The notes under the pieces are model-generated. The model did not search any database. It was not told the origin of the DNA and saw only the letters and a list, made by a program, of their open reading frames with translations. From Myxococcales bacterium (GTDB taxonomy: Bacteria > Myxococcota_A > UBA796 > GCA-2862545), in assembly GCA_019634415.1 (NCBI GenBank), contig JAHQVJ010000161.1, positions 40,960-104,959 on the forward strand: 64,000 bases of DNA, read 5' to 3'. The translations under genes and the position numbers were made by a program. Position 1 is the first letter of the stretch. Each line of letters opens with the position of its first letter. Below are positions 1 to 12,481 of the stretch, piece by piece.

Positions 1-176
1 GGCTCCTCCAGGATGACGGTGCCGTCTGCCTCGATCAGGGCACCAAAGCCCGCCAGATCGGGATTCAGCTGGATGACCACCGCCGTGAGCAGCGCCCAGA
101 ACGGCAGCAGCACCGTGGCGACCCCACCGAAGCCCACCCAGACCCAGCCCCGCAGCTCTTCACGCGCTTCGTTCAC
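1..176 (-). CDS. Membrane protein, N-terminal fragment (runs off the window)
   Basis: Reading leftward from a GTG at 176, a frame stays open to the window edge. It encodes 58 residues beginning V-N-E-A-R-E-E-L. After a short charged N-terminus comes one hydrophobic helix (roughly residues 11-38, rich in V, L, W, F and A), so this is probably an inner-membrane protein. The GTG overlaps the lgt stop codon in a GTGA arrangement, the common coupling signal in this window, which supports both the start and co-transcription with lgt. The rest of the protein lies outside the window and the family cannot be named from this piece. Confidence 0.6.
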   Translation of the reverse strand, partial: MNEAREELRGWVWVGFGGVATVLLPFWALLTAVVIQLNPDLAGFGALIEADGTVILEE

Positions 177-1066
177 GACTCGACCACCCCCGGCTCCAGG
201 TCCTGTTTGGTCCCCTCCAGATCGACTCGGTCGGGGTGGGCGGACCACCCCTGCTGGTCCAGCCGGAGCAAGAACCACACGGACACACCGAACAACAGGA
301 CCATCCCGTACTGCGCGGGCGTCAGGCCGAGGTAGCGCGCATCCTGGTGGGACAGGTCGTTGTTGCGCAGAAAGTCCAGCAGGAACCGGAACGGGGCATA
401 CAGCGCACCAAACCAACCGAGGAAGAAGCCTGGCACCCGGTCGCTTCGCCCCCAGTACAGGAAGAGGGCTGCCACGGGGACCATGTACATCATCTCGTAC
501 AGACCCAGCTCGTGCCGGATCCCGGTGGCGTACTGAGCTCCCTCCACCCAGGGGCCGAACCCTGCGTCGAAGTTCATGGCCAGAGGGAAGCTCGTCACGG
601 ACCCGATGTGGTCGTGCACCACGCCACAGCCCATTCGACCGAAGAACCAGCCGAACGGAAAGCCGAAGCAGATCACGTCGGCATGGCGGAGCGCGCCCCT
701 CGGGCGTATCCGGGTGTAGAACAGCCAAGCACCCAGCACCGCACCCAGGAACCCGCCCGTGGAGCTGAAGCCTTCCCACACGCGCAGGATCGCCCAGATC
801 CCGCTCTCCGTGAGTCGCTCGGGGAAGTAGAACAGGACGGTGACGATGTGGGCCACCACGAAGCCCACCACCACGGTGAACACGGCGCCATCCACCACGT
901 CACGGGTGTCGAGGCGCAGGCGGATCCCACGCCACCGCGCCACCTCGAGCCCCACCACGAAGCCGATGCACACCAGCGTGGCCCAAGGATCGATGGGCAA
1001 GACGCCCACTCCGGGCACGTGGAGGTTGTAGACCTCGAGTTGGAAGAACGGGATGGCGGCGAACAT
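173..1066 (-). CDS. lgt: Prolipoprotein diacylglyceryl transferase
   Basis: This 297-residue polytopic inner-membrane enzyme transfers diacylglycerol from phosphatidylglycerol to the lipobox cysteine of prolipoproteins, the first step of lipoprotein maturation. Seen in the sequence: several hydrophobic helices and the Lgt signature around residues 143-153 (GRMGCG followed by a VHDH stretch). A later RHELGLYE segment occupies the place of the HPxQLYE motif, and a C-terminal RFLLDFLR segment also matches the family. Length is normal. The ATG at 1066 lies one base after the upstream AAA+ gene's stop, and the stop overlaps the next gene's GTG, so it sits mid-operon. The window encodes many lipoproteins that would be its substrates. 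Confidence 0.93.
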   Translation of the reverse strand: MFAAIPFFQLEVYNLHVPGVGVLPIDPWATLVCIGFVVGLEVARWRGIRLRLDTRDVVDGAVFTVVVGFVVAHIVTVLFYFPERLTESGIWAILRVWEGFSSTGGFLGAVLGAWLFYTRIRPRGALRHADVICFGFPFGWFFGRMGCGVVHDHIGSVTSFPLAMNFDAGFGPWVEGAQYATGIRHELGLYEMMYMVPVAALFLYWGRSDRVPGFFLGWFGALYAPFRFLLDFLRNNDLSHQDARYLGLTPAQYGMVLLFGVSVWFLLRLDQQGWSAHPDRVDLEGTKQDLEPGVVES

Positions 1067-1067
1067 C

Positions 1068-2549
1068 TCAGTAGGATCCGAAGTAGTTTGCGATCACTCG
1101 ATCCCACTCTGCCGGGCCCGCGGTCAGCGGCCGACGCTCGTACTCGCACAGGTGCACCACCTGCATGAGCAGGTCGCGTGGGTGACACATGCGCATGGGG
1201 CGGTCCTGCATCTTGTAGTGTCGGTCGATGAGGTAGCGCACGGACCGGTTCTGTAGCGTGACGCCCATCTTGGCCGCCACGGTCTCCACCAGTGCCTCGA
1301 ACTCGTCTTCGAGTGGGTCGCCCACGTAGATCTTGTAGGGGATGCGCCTGAGGAAGGCCTCGTCTGCCAAATCGCGCGGCTCCAGGTTGGTGGAGAACAC
1401 GAGCAGGCAGTCGAAGGGTGCCGTGAACTTCCGACCATCGGGCAGCGACAGGAAATCCCGCCGCTTCTCCAGCGGAAAGATCCATCGGTTGAGCAGATCG
1501 CGGGGTGAGGTGTTGCCTCGTCCGAAGTCGTCCACCACGAAGGTGCCCATGTTGGCCTTCAGGTGCAGCGGCGACTCACAGACGTTGTTCACCGGATCGT
1601 GCTTGATCTCGAGCATGTCGAGGGTGAGCTCACCTCCGGCGATCACCGTGGGGCGCTCGATACGGGCCCAGCGCCTGTCGTACCGACTCCGCAGCTGGGG
1701 ATCGACCTCGAGCTCCCGGTGGATGGCGGGATCGAACAGCTTCACGTAGTGACCACCGATCTCGATGGTGTACGGGATCCACACGCTGCCACCGAAGCAG
1801 CGAGTCATCCGCTCGGCGAGGCTCGTCTTCCCGTTCCCGGGCTCACCGTGCAGGAACAGGGCCCGGCCAGAGGTGACGGCGGGTCCGAGTCGATCGAACA
1901 GATCTTCGTTCACGGACAGATCGGCGAAGGCACGCTGCAGATCCTCGATGCCGGGAGACACGGCGGACAGGGCCTGGTAGCGCAGCGCTTCTTGGTAGTG
2001 GTTCCACGGCACCGGGGCTGGCCCCACGTAGGCCGTGAGCTTGCGTGACTCGATGGCCTTGTTCTGACCTTCCTCGGTGAGCTCCGTGACGAAATCCCCC
2101 ATCACGGTGGTGCCACGGTAGTTGACGAGCTTCTTGTCCTTCAGCTTGTCGAGCACGTCCTGGATGAGACCGAGATCCAGCCGCACGCGGTCCGCGAGAC
2201 TACGCCCCGTCTCGGCACCGCTTCCGAGCAGGGTGCGGAGCACCAGGGTCTCGGCGGCGGACACGTCGATGCCCGACTCCTCCCAGCTGCGTGGCTCCAG
2301 CGGGAAGAACTCGCGCCGCTGGCGCGGGGACGGTTGCTGGCGAAAGGCGCGGCTCGCAGCCTGCTCGCTGGGCAGCACCGGCCGGCCACGCTTCATGGAC
2401 ACCGACGCCACGGCCCGAGCCTGGGCTTGCTGCACCTGCTCGGGAACACGTCGGGGCTGGCCCTGCGGGGGATTGGGTGCCTTTCGGCCCTCCGTCCACT
2501 GAACGGAGGCGGGCGTACGCATGCGCTTGCGGCGGTCGTCTTCGGACAT
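1068..2549 (-). CDS. AAA+ ATPase with winged-helix-like N-terminal region
   Basis: This is a 493-residue protein of unassigned role. Residues 1-100 are basic, Gln/Pro-rich and probably disordered. Residues ~100-170 look like a helical winged-helix domain. From ~215 an AAA+ core follows, with Walker A GEPGNGKT near 233-240, a Walker B-like VVDDFGRG near 338 (Asp-Asp rather than the usual Asp-Glu), and a sensor-1 Asn in VFSTNLEP. An arginine-rich FLRRIPY segment comes after it. The start ATG at 2549 lies six bases after the upstream lipoprotein stop, and the stop is one base from lgt. Similar ATPases of unknown function are common in Myxococcota, but I cannot name a partner or substrate. Confidence 0.75.
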   Translation of the reverse strand: MSEDDRRKRMRTPASVQWTEGRKAPNPPQGQPRRVPEQVQQAQARAVASVSMKRGRPVLPSEQAASRAFRQQPSPRQRREFFPLEPRSWEESGIDVSAAETLVLRTLLGSGAETGRSLADRVRLDLGLIQDVLDKLKDKKLVNYRGTTVMGDFVTELTEEGQNKAIESRKLTAYVGPAPVPWNHYQEALRYQALSAVSPGIEDLQRAFADLSVNEDLFDRLGPAVTSGRALFLHGEPGNGKTSLAERMTRCFGGSVWIPYTIEIGGHYVKLFDPAIHRELEVDPQLRSRYDRRWARIERPTVIAGGELTLDMLEIKHDPVNNVCESPLHLKANMGTFVVDDFGRGNTSPRDLLNRWIFPLEKRRDFLSLPDGRKFTAPFDCLLVFSTNLEPRDLADEAFLRRIPYKIYVGDPLEDEFEALVETVAAKMGVTLQNRSVRYLIDRHYKMQDRPMRMCHPRDLLMQVVHLCEYERRPLTAGPAEWDRVIANYFGSY

Positions 2550-2555
2550 GGTCGG

Positions 2556-3047
2556 TCAACCTTCGAGGGAGGGACAGTCCAGGGGCCTGGGAGGCGGAGG
2601 CGGGTTGCCCGTGACGCTGCACAGGCACGCATCACCCTCCTCGGTGGCGGAGACCGTGCCCTGTGCACAGGTCTGCCAGCTCTCGTGGCTCATGGAGGGA
2701 GGGCAGTCCACGGCCTGGCGCGGACGTGGGCGGAACGACAGCTGCCGCTCACCCTCGGCGAGCGGTGGCAGGGGAAGCTGCACGTAGCAGCCTCCGTCGG
2801 CGGCTCTGAAGATGCGGCCATGTTCGGCATGCTCTGCGTTGAGTACGCGAACGTAGGTGTTGCTGGTTCCGGTGCCGAGCAACGGCGAGGGCACGGGACC
2901 CTCGGAGGCCGGAGCGGGCTCGGCCTGTGTGGGCTCGGCGGGCATCTGCGGTACGGGTGCTTCCGCCGCAGCTCCCTCGGGAGCCGTCTTCTGGCTCGAG
3001 CCGCACGCCAGGGTCCCCAGGAGCGTGACCACCACCCTTCGCCGCAT
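2556..3047 (-). CDS. Putative lipoprotein, Pro/Glu-rich linker plus Cys-containing domain
   Basis: This 163-residue protein starts with a basic n-region (MRRR), a short hydrophobic stretch and a lipobox-like TLAC at 12-15, so it is predicted to be acylated at Cys15 and exported. Residues 16-60 are low-complexity Ala/Pro/Glu. The C-terminal ~95 residues contain five cysteines and end in a Pro-run; no family is recognisable. It is six bases upstream of the AAA+ gene and two genes before lgt, the enzyme that would modify it. The function is unknown. The lipoprotein call rests only on the signal sequence, which is short. Confidence 0.65.
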   Translation of the reverse strand: MRRRVVVTLLGTLACGSSQKTAPEGAAAEAPVPQMPAEPTQAEPAPASEGPVPSPLLGTGTSNTYVRVLNAEHAEHGRIFRAADGGCYVQLPLPPLAEGERQLSFRPRPRQAVDCPPSMSHESWQTCAQGTVSATEEGDACLCSVTGNPPPPPRPLDCPSLEG

Positions 3048-3118
3048 CTGCCCTCCACCCCGACCGTATCACCGCCCCGTCGAGGGGTCGCAAGGCAAGC
3101 CGCTGGCGGCGGACGCCG

Positions 3119-4761
<1,643 letters not shown>

Positions 4762-4765
<4 letters not shown>

Positions 4766-5268
4766 GATTCGGGCTCCGTGAGGGTGATGAGCACAGCGCC
4801 TCCGTCCACCGAGTCTCCGGCCTTCACGTGGATCTTGTCCACGCGTCCATCCGAGGGAGCCTTGAACTCGTTCTCCATCTTCATCGCCTCGACCACGACG
4901 AGGACCTGGCCCTTGCGCACCACGTCGCCCTGCTCCACCTGCACACGCACCACGGCACCCGGCATCGGCGTCGCGACGTCGCCCTGGCCGGAGCCGGACA
5001 GCTCCTGCAGCGCCCGGTCTCGGGGGTCCACGACCTCGCCCGTCAGGCCCCGTCCGTTCAGCTGGGCGCTCAGCCGCTCGCCCTGAACGGCGACGGCCAC
5101 GGTTCGCAGCGCGCCGTCCTGCACCAGCGACCACTCGGCGTTGCCCAGCCGAGATCCGGTGACGTGCATGCGTTCCCCATCGTCGAGCCGGATCCACCAG
5201 CCCCCTTCGGGATGTCGCTCCACCTGCACGCGCCCGTGCCGCTGACCGAGGGTCACCTCGTAGATCAT
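4762..5268 (-). CDS. Biotin carboxyl carrier protein of an acyl-CoA carboxylase
   Basis: This 168-residue protein has a C-terminal biotinyl/lipoyl domain (from about residue 95) whose acceptor lysine lies in the classical AMKMEN motif. Further family features are PMPGAVV and a final glycine-rich turn. The N-terminal ~90 residues form a linker domain usual in propionyl/acetyl-CoA carboxylase carriers. Two in-frame ATGs exist. The one at 5268 has AGGGGG seven bases upstream and overlaps the carboxylase stop as ATGA, whereas the ATG at 5274 would touch the Shine-Dalgarno, so 5268 is chosen. With the biotin carboxylase before it and the mutase after it, the protein probably serves the propionyl-CoA to methylmalonyl-CoA to succinyl-CoA route. 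Confidence 0.92.
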
Positions 5269-6785
5269 CGCCATACCCCCTGCATGGTGCGCCACTGGTG
5301 CACCCTCTTCCAGCCCCGATCCCCCGCGGAGTCGGACGCCTTGTGCGCGGTGCCGCGCTGCGCCTCGAATCGGGCGATGGCAGCCGCGATCATGGCTTCG
5401 TCGGGCGGCTCCCCTGCCCCCAGCTGCTCCTCCAGCCACTCGGGGGTGATGAAGCCCGTGTCGTAGCGACCCGAGCAGAAGGCATCGTCGTCGAACAAGG
5501 CCAGGAAGAAGGGGATGGACGTGGGTACTCCCACGATGTGGAAGTCCTGCAGCGCACGACGACAGCGCGCGATGGCCTGGTCGCGGTCCGCTCCCCAGAC
5601 GACGAGCTTCGCGATCATCGGATCGTAGTGGATGGGCACCTGGGTGCCCTCCAGCACGCCACTGTCGACGCGAACCCACGCACCCGTGGGCTCGCGATAG
5701 CCGTGCAGCGGTCCGGGAGAAGGTCGGAAGTTCGCCGAGGCATCCTCGGCGTAGATGCGGCACTCGATGGCGTGCCCCGTCACTGCGAGGGAGGCCTGGT
5801 CGAACCACAGCGGCTCACCGGCTGCCACGCGCAGCTGGGCGTGCACCAAGTCCACCCCGGTGATCATCTCGGTGATCGGGTGCTCAACCTGCAGGCGGGT
5901 GTTCATCTCCAAGAAGTAGAAGCTGTCGGCCTGCTGGTCGTACAGGAACTCCACCGTGCCGGCGCCCACGTAGTCCACGGCCCGCGCCGCATCGACCGCC
6001 GCCTTGCACATGGCCTGACGGGTGGCCTCGGGGAGCACGGGACTAGGCGCTTCCTCGACCACCTTCTGATGGCGTCGCTGGATGGAGCAGTCTCGCTCGA
6101 AGAGGTGCACCACCGTTCCGTGCGCATCGGCCAACACCTGGATCTCGATGTGGCGGGGAGCGACCACCAGCTTCTCGATGTAGACGCTGTCGTCGCCGAA
6201 GGACTTGCGCGCCTCGGACTGGGCCGCCATCAGCGCGTTGGCCACATCTTCGGTCCGCTCGACGGCCCGCATCCCCTTCCCGCCTCCGCCGGCGGCCGCC
6301 TTGAGCATCACCGGAAGACCGATATCGGCGATGATCCGTTGCGCCTCTTCGCCGTCGGAGACCGGGTCCACGGTGCCCGGCACCACGGGAACCCCTGCGT
6401 CGCGCATGAGCCGGCGCGCCGCCGTCTTGCTGCCCATGGAGGCGATGGACTCGGGCGGAGGACCGATCCACACGAGGCCTGCCTCCTCCACGGCCCGCGC
6501 GAAGCCCTCGTTCTCGGAGAGGAAGCCATATCCCGGGTGGATGGCATCGCAGCCTGCGCGACGAGCCACGTCGAGGATCACATCGCTGCGCAGATAGGAC
6601 TCGGCGCTAGGGGCAGGGCCGATGGCGTAGGCCGCATCGGCGAGGCGCGTGTGCAGCGCGCCAGCGTCGGCCTCGGAGTAGACGGCTACGGCTTCGAGGC
6701 CGCGCTCGTGACAGCCTCGGATCACCCGCGCGGCGATCTCGCCGCGATTGGCGACGAGCACGCGCTGAAACGGTCTTGGTTGCAT
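5265..6785 (-). CDS. Biotin carboxylase subunit (acetyl/propionyl-CoA carboxylase alpha type)
   Basis: This 506-residue ATP-grasp enzyme carboxylates biotin on the carrier protein with bicarbonate and ATP. Seen: N-terminal RVLVANRGEIAARV, HPGYGFLSEN, the glycine-rich ATP loop (AAGGGGKGMR), and the EMNTRLQVEHPITE active-site segment; all key residues are present. The protein is about 50 residues longer than E. coli AccC, as in the PccA-type subunits. The ATG at 6785 gives the canonical N-terminus. A TTG at 6821 with a GAGG upstream would add 12 residues and cannot be excluded. The carboxyltransferase (beta) subunit is not in this window, so the complex is incomplete here. Confidence 0.93.
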   Translation of the reverse strand: MQPRPFQRVLVANRGEIAARVIRGCHERGLEAVAVYSEADAGALHTRLADAAYAIGPAPSAESYLRSDVILDVARRAGCDAIHPGYGFLSENEGFARAVEEAGLVWIGPPPESIASMGSKTAARRLMRDAGVPVVPGTVDPVSDGEEAQRIIADIGLPVMLKAAAGGGGKGMRAVERTEDVANALMAAQSEARKSFGDDSVYIEKLVVAPRHIEIQVLADAHGTVVHLFERDCSIQRRHQKVVEEAPSPVLPEATRQAMCKAAVDAARAVDYVGAGTVEFLYDQQADSFYFLEMNTRLQVEHPITEMITGVDLVHAQLRVAAGEPLWFDQASLAVTGHAIECRIYAEDASANFRPSPGPLHGYREPTGAWVRVDSGVLEGTQVPIHYDPMIAKLVVWGADRDQAIARCRRALQDFHIVGVPTSIPFFLALFDDDAFCSGRYDTGFITPEWLEEQLGAGEPPDEAMIAAAIARFEAQRGTAHKASDSAGDRGWKRVHQWRTMQGVWR

Positions 6786-6842
6786 GGACGCGGGGGTAAC
6801 CTGGGGCCCAGCGAGCCCCAAGAGGAACCTCGCACCCGGTCC

Positions 6843-9287
<2,445 letters not shown>

Positions 9288-9372
9288 CAGCTCCTCTCGA
9301 TTGGGCGCGCGCACCAACCCTACACACGACCGTACCGTGAACAAGTCCAACGGGCGACCACGTAGACACGAG

Positions 9373-9486
9373 CTACCTTTCGGCAGACCACGTGTACCGC
9401 AGGACGGCCCAGTCCACGATGATGACGATCGCGAGCAGGACGGCCGCTGCCTCGCGCCAACCGACGTGGAAGAATCCAGGTTCCAA
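9373..9486 (-). CDS. Possible 37-residue single-pass membrane protein
   Basis: A TTG at 9486, preceded by AAGGAGAG at good spacing, opens a frame of 37 residues ending at a TAG. The product starts with a short polar segment (M-E-P-G-F-F-H), has one strongly hydrophobic helix (about 13-30: AAAVLLAIVIIVDWAVL) and a short charged tail (SAER), the typical form of small membrane proteins. It lies 85 bases upstream of lon on the same strand and diverges from the DUF299 gene. The evidence is the ribosome-binding site plus the clean membrane helix. An extended frame reaching 9585 is less likely because its extra residues look like noise. Confidence 0.45.
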   Translation of the reverse strand: MEPGFFHVGWREAAAVLLAIVIIVDWAVLRYTWSAER

Positions 9487-9537
9487 AATGGTCTCTCCTT
9501 GCCGTGAGCGAGGGCTGGAGTCGCCGTTGCTCTCTAT

Positions 9538-9558
9538 CGGCTGTCGGCTGTCGGCTGT
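9538..9558. repeat. Three tandem copies of a 7-base unit (CGGCTGT)
   Basis: The heptamer CGGCTGT is repeated three times head to tail in the divergent intergenic region between the small membrane ORF and the DUF299 regulator. It is not explained by coding. It might be a slippage-prone spacer or a set of protein-binding half-sites. Confidence 0.6.
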
Positions 9559-9601
9559 CGGGCCGAGTTGGTACAGTGCACCCACCCACCCGAGAACGCC
9601 C

Positions 9602-10462
9602 TTGTCCGACGACGGTCAGCGCCGATTGCCGAAGCCCATCCTCGTCCTGTCCGACGGCACGGGGGAGACCGCCGAGAAGATGGTGCGAGCTGCGCTCCAG
9701 CAGTTCCAGGGACACCTCGTGCACGTGCGCACGTACTCCCACATCACCAAGCCAGACCAGCTGGGTAGCTGGTTCCGGGTGGCGAGCCGCCAGCAGGCTG
9801 CCGTGGTGACGACGCTGGTGTCGACGGACATGCGCGCCTACGCCAGGGAGCTGTCGAGCGAGCTCGGCGTAGAGCACCTCGACGTGATGGACAACCTGAT
9901 CGCCATGCTGGCCGACTACCTGGAGCAGGAGCCCGTGGGCGTGCCCGGCTTGTTCCATCAGGCCGACGAGACGTACTTCCGCCGCATCGAGGCCGTGGAG
10001 TACACGGTGAAGGCCGACGACGGCAAGGAGCCGCGGGTGCTCAGCGAGGCGGACATCATCTTGGTGGGAGTGTCCCGCACGAGCAAGACTCCCCTCTCCA
10101 CCTACCTGGCACACAAGGGCTACAAGGTCGGCAACGTGCCCATCGTGTTCGAGCACCCCCCGCCTCCCCAGCTCGCCGAGGTGGACCAGCAGAGGGTGTT
10201 CGCCCTCACCATCGACGCCGATGCGCTGCGGAGCATCCGCCAGGCTCGAATGAAGGCCATGGGCATGGTTCGGCACGTCAACTACTGCGACATGGACTAC
10301 ATCCTCGCAGAGCTGGAGTACGCCGACGACCTGTTTCGAGGCCACCGGGAGTGGCCGGTGATCGACGTGACGGGGAAGGCTGTGGAGGAGTCGGCAGCCA
10401 CCATCCTGGGCATCCTCAACGACCGAGGACTGGTGGGACCCGTGACGGAATACGGATCGTGA
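9602..10462 (+). CDS. DUF299-family pyruvate dikinase / PEP synthase regulatory protein
   Basis: This 286-residue bifunctional kinase/pyrophosphorylase is of the type that inactivates pyruvate-phosphate dikinase or PEP synthase by ADP-dependent phosphorylation and reactivates it by phosphorolysis. Signature segments are the N-terminal ILVLSDGTGETAE and the P-loop-like GVSRTSKTPLS near residue 158, followed by YLAHKGYKVGNVPIV and an MVRHVNYC segment. Which dikinase it controls cannot be read here; no ppdK or ppsA gene is in the window. There is no ATG before the essential N-terminal motif. TTG at 9602 is the best start, although its ribosome-binding site is poor; TTG at about 9623 is an alternative. 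Confidence 0.9.
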   Translation: MSDDGQRRLPKPILVLSDGTGETAEKMVRAALQQFQGHLVHVRTYSHITKPDQLGSWFRVASRQQAAVVTTLVSTDMRAYARELSSELGVEHLDVMDNLIAMLADYLEQEPVGVPGLFHQADETYFRRIEAVEYTVKADDGKEPRVLSEADIILVGVSRTSKTPLSTYLAHKGYKVGNVPIVFEHPPPPQLAEVDQQRVFALTIDADALRSIRQARMKAMGMVRHVNYCDMDYILAELEYADDLFRGHREWPVIDVTGKAVEESAATILGILNDRGLVGPVTEYGS

Positions 10463-10509
10463 CCGCTGGTGAACTCACGATGAGCCCGACGCGCCGCGTG
10501 TTCTCCGGT

Positions 10510-10515
10510 TATAGT
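10510..10515 (+). promoter_or_regulatory. Candidate -10 box (TATAGT) for the Ser/Thr kinase operon
   Basis: TATAGT matches the sigma-70 -10 consensus at five of six positions and stands in the 85-base gap before the kinase. No convincing -35 hexamer lies 16-18 bases upstream. Initiation here would give a leader of about 25 bases that contains the hairpin at 10529-10544. Confidence 0.35.
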
Positions 10516-10528
10516 GGGACCCACTCCC

Positions 10529-10544
10529 TCCACCCCTTGGTGGA
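10529..10544 (+). promoter_or_regulatory. Leader hairpin covering the kinase ribosome-binding region
   Basis: TCCACC and GGTGGA form a perfect 6-bp stem closed by the tetraloop CCTT. The 3' arm ends three bases before the TTG start at 10548 and contains the only purine-rich stretch that could pair with 16S rRNA. The structure could therefore limit translation initiation. The stem is seen directly; the regulatory role is inferred. Confidence 0.4.
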
Positions 10545-10547
10545 CGA

Positions 10548-12464
10548 TTGATCGGCACCACCCTCGACAAGTACGAGGTCCTCCAGAAGGTCGGCGAAGG
10601 CGGCATGGCGACGGTGTACCGTGGCCGCCACTCCACCCTTCGGCGCGACGTTGCGATCAAGGTGCTTCACCCTCACCTTTCATCGTCCACGCGGAATCGC
10701 ATGCGGTTCGCTCGCGAGGCCAAGGCGGTGGAGCGACTCCGGCACGACAACATCCTCGAGATCTTCGACTATTCGGGCGACGAGGCGAACGACTGCTACA
10801 TCGTCACGGAGTTCGTCGACGGCGAGACGCTGACGAGTCTGCTGTCGCGCTGTGGTCGCCTCCCCTCCGAGGTGGTCGCGCTCATCGGGGTGCACGTCAC
10901 CCGGGCTCTGGCCTTCGCCCATGCCGAAGGCATCCTCCACCGCGACCTGAAGCCCGACAACATCATGATCCGCGTGGATGGCACGCTGAAGCTCATGGAC
11001 TTCGGCATCGCGAGGTTCCTCGACGAGTCCCAGGTCACCATGACGGGCGCCCTCGTGGGCTCCCCCGCGTTCATGAGTCCCGAGCAGGCTCGAGAGAGCG
11101 ATCTGGACCTCCGGTCCGACCTGTTCTCCCTCGGCACCGTGCTCTTCTACCTGGTCACGGGCCACCTGCCGTTCTCGGGATCCAACCCGAGCCTGATCCT
11201 CAAGAACGTCATCGAGGGGAACCGCCCCAACGTCTCCGAGCTGTCACCCAGCATGTCTGCGTCACTGGCCGACGTGGTGGAGCGGCTCATGGCCACCTCC
11301 GCTGACGACCGGTATGTGTCTGCAGAGGACGTGGAGCGCCAGCTCCTGCGGTGCTTGTCCGAGGTGGGGATCGACATCGACGATCCTGCGTGGCACCTCA
11401 AGCGCTTCGTGGACGAGCCAGAAGCGTATGAAGGGAGACTCGAGAACCACCTGCGAGTGGTGCTGCTGACGGAGGGCCGGCGGCTGCTACAGCAGGGGGA
11501 CCACCTGGCCGCCCTGCGACTCCTGAATCGCCTGTTGTCGCTGGACGAGGACAACGAAGAGGTCCTGGAGCTGGTTCAGAACCTGCACGGTGACGTTGCT
11601 CTGTCCGGCCGTCGCGGCGTGTGGCTCACGGCGACGGCGCTGCTCGGCTTCGTGGCCGTGCTCGTGGCGCTGTGGGCGGCTGGTGGCATGGGGGCGAAGG
11701 CCACGGCGCTACCCTCCGTGCCTCCCGCTGTACCTGAGCCCACGGCAGGAGCAGCCGTCGTGCAGTCCAGTCCGCCTGGCCAAGCGGCTGCTTCCATCCC
11801 CGACGAGGCCCCTGCCCCTCAGCCTTCCCAGCCAGAGCCGGCGGGCGACGACAGCGAGCACGCAGCCGCGGCACCCACTCCAGAGCCGGTACGGGCAAGG
11901 CGCGAGCGGCCCACGGAGGTGAAGTCCACGCATCGGATCGAGCGCACACGCCCCTCGCAGCCCGAGCCTGCGCCGCTGTCGGCGCCCGAGGAGCCCAAGT
12001 TCGGCACCGTCGTGGTGCAGCCCGCGGGAGGATTGCACGCCTACGTCTATGTGATGGGCAATCGGATGGGCCCTACACACCAGGCGATCTCGCTGCCGGT
12101 AGGCAGTCATGATCTGGAGATCCGGTCCCCATACACCGAGCCCTATGTGGCCGAGGGGGTGGAGGTCAGCAACGGCGAGAAGCGCACCGTGAGCGTGAGC
12201 CTGAAGGTGCGCCCTGCGCATGTGGTCTTCCCAGACGGCTGGGATGCGGAGTGTCGAGTTTCTGTCAAGGAAGGGAGGGCGCCACCCACGAACGCAGGAA
12301 CCCTCGGCGCCCTAGGCTTCCGCCTGGAGGCGGCTTCACCCCACGAGCCCGTCTCGGTGGACGTGACGTGCCCCGACGGAGAGCTGCGCACCAAGAAGTG
12401 GCGGATGCTCGAGACTGCCGAGGTCGCATTCCCGCCGCCCGCTGCGGGCACGGATCGACCGTGA
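10548..12464 (+). CDS. Membrane-anchored Ser/Thr protein kinase with C-terminal PEGA-like domain
   Basis: This 638-residue Hanks-type kinase has a glycine loop GEGGMATVYRG at 16-26, catalytic Lys38 in VAIKVL, HRDLKPDN at 131-138 with catalytic Asp133, DFG at 151-153, and a GSPAFMSPEQ activation-segment end. A helical region follows to ~345. One transmembrane helix lies at about 357-376, then a Pro/Glu/Ala-rich linker. The ~130-residue C-terminal part resembles a PEGA domain (PAGGLHAYVYVMGNRMGPT, LPVGSHDLEI). The kinase should be cytoplasmic and the tail periplasmic. The TTG start at 10548 has a weak ribosome-binding site inside a hairpin. Two lipoprotein genes follow closely and are probably co-transcribed. 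Confidence 0.93.
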   Translation: MIGTTLDKYEVLQKVGEGGMATVYRGRHSTLRRDVAIKVLHPHLSSSTRNRMRFAREAKAVERLRHDNILEIFDYSGDEANDCYIVTEFVDGETLTSLLSRCGRLPSEVVALIGVHVTRALAFAHAEGILHRDLKPDNIMIRVDGTLKLMDFGIARFLDESQVTMTGALVGSPAFMSPEQARESDLDLRSDLFSLGTVLFYLVTGHLPFSGSNPSLILKNVIEGNRPNVSELSPSMSASLADVVERLMATSADDRYVSAEDVERQLLRCLSEVGIDIDDPAWHLKRFVDEPEAYEGRLENHLRVVLLTEGRRLLQQGDHLAALRLLNRLLSLDEDNEEVLELVQNLHGDVALSGRRGVWLTATALLGFVAVLVALWAAGGMGAKATALPSVPPAVPEPTAGAAVVQSSPPGQAAASIPDEAPAPQPSQPEPAGDDSEHAAAAPTPEPVRARRERPTEVKSTHRIERTRPSQPEPAPLSAPEEPKFGTVVVQPAGGLHAYVYVMGNRMGPTHQAISLPVGSHDLEIRSPYTEPYVAEGVEVSNGEKRTVSVSLKVRPAHVVFPDGWDAECRVSVKEGRAPPTNAGTLGALGFRLEAASPHEPVSVDVTCPDGELRTKKWRMLETAEVAFPPPAAGTDRP

Positions 12465-12481
12465 CTGCGGTGTCTCGATCT

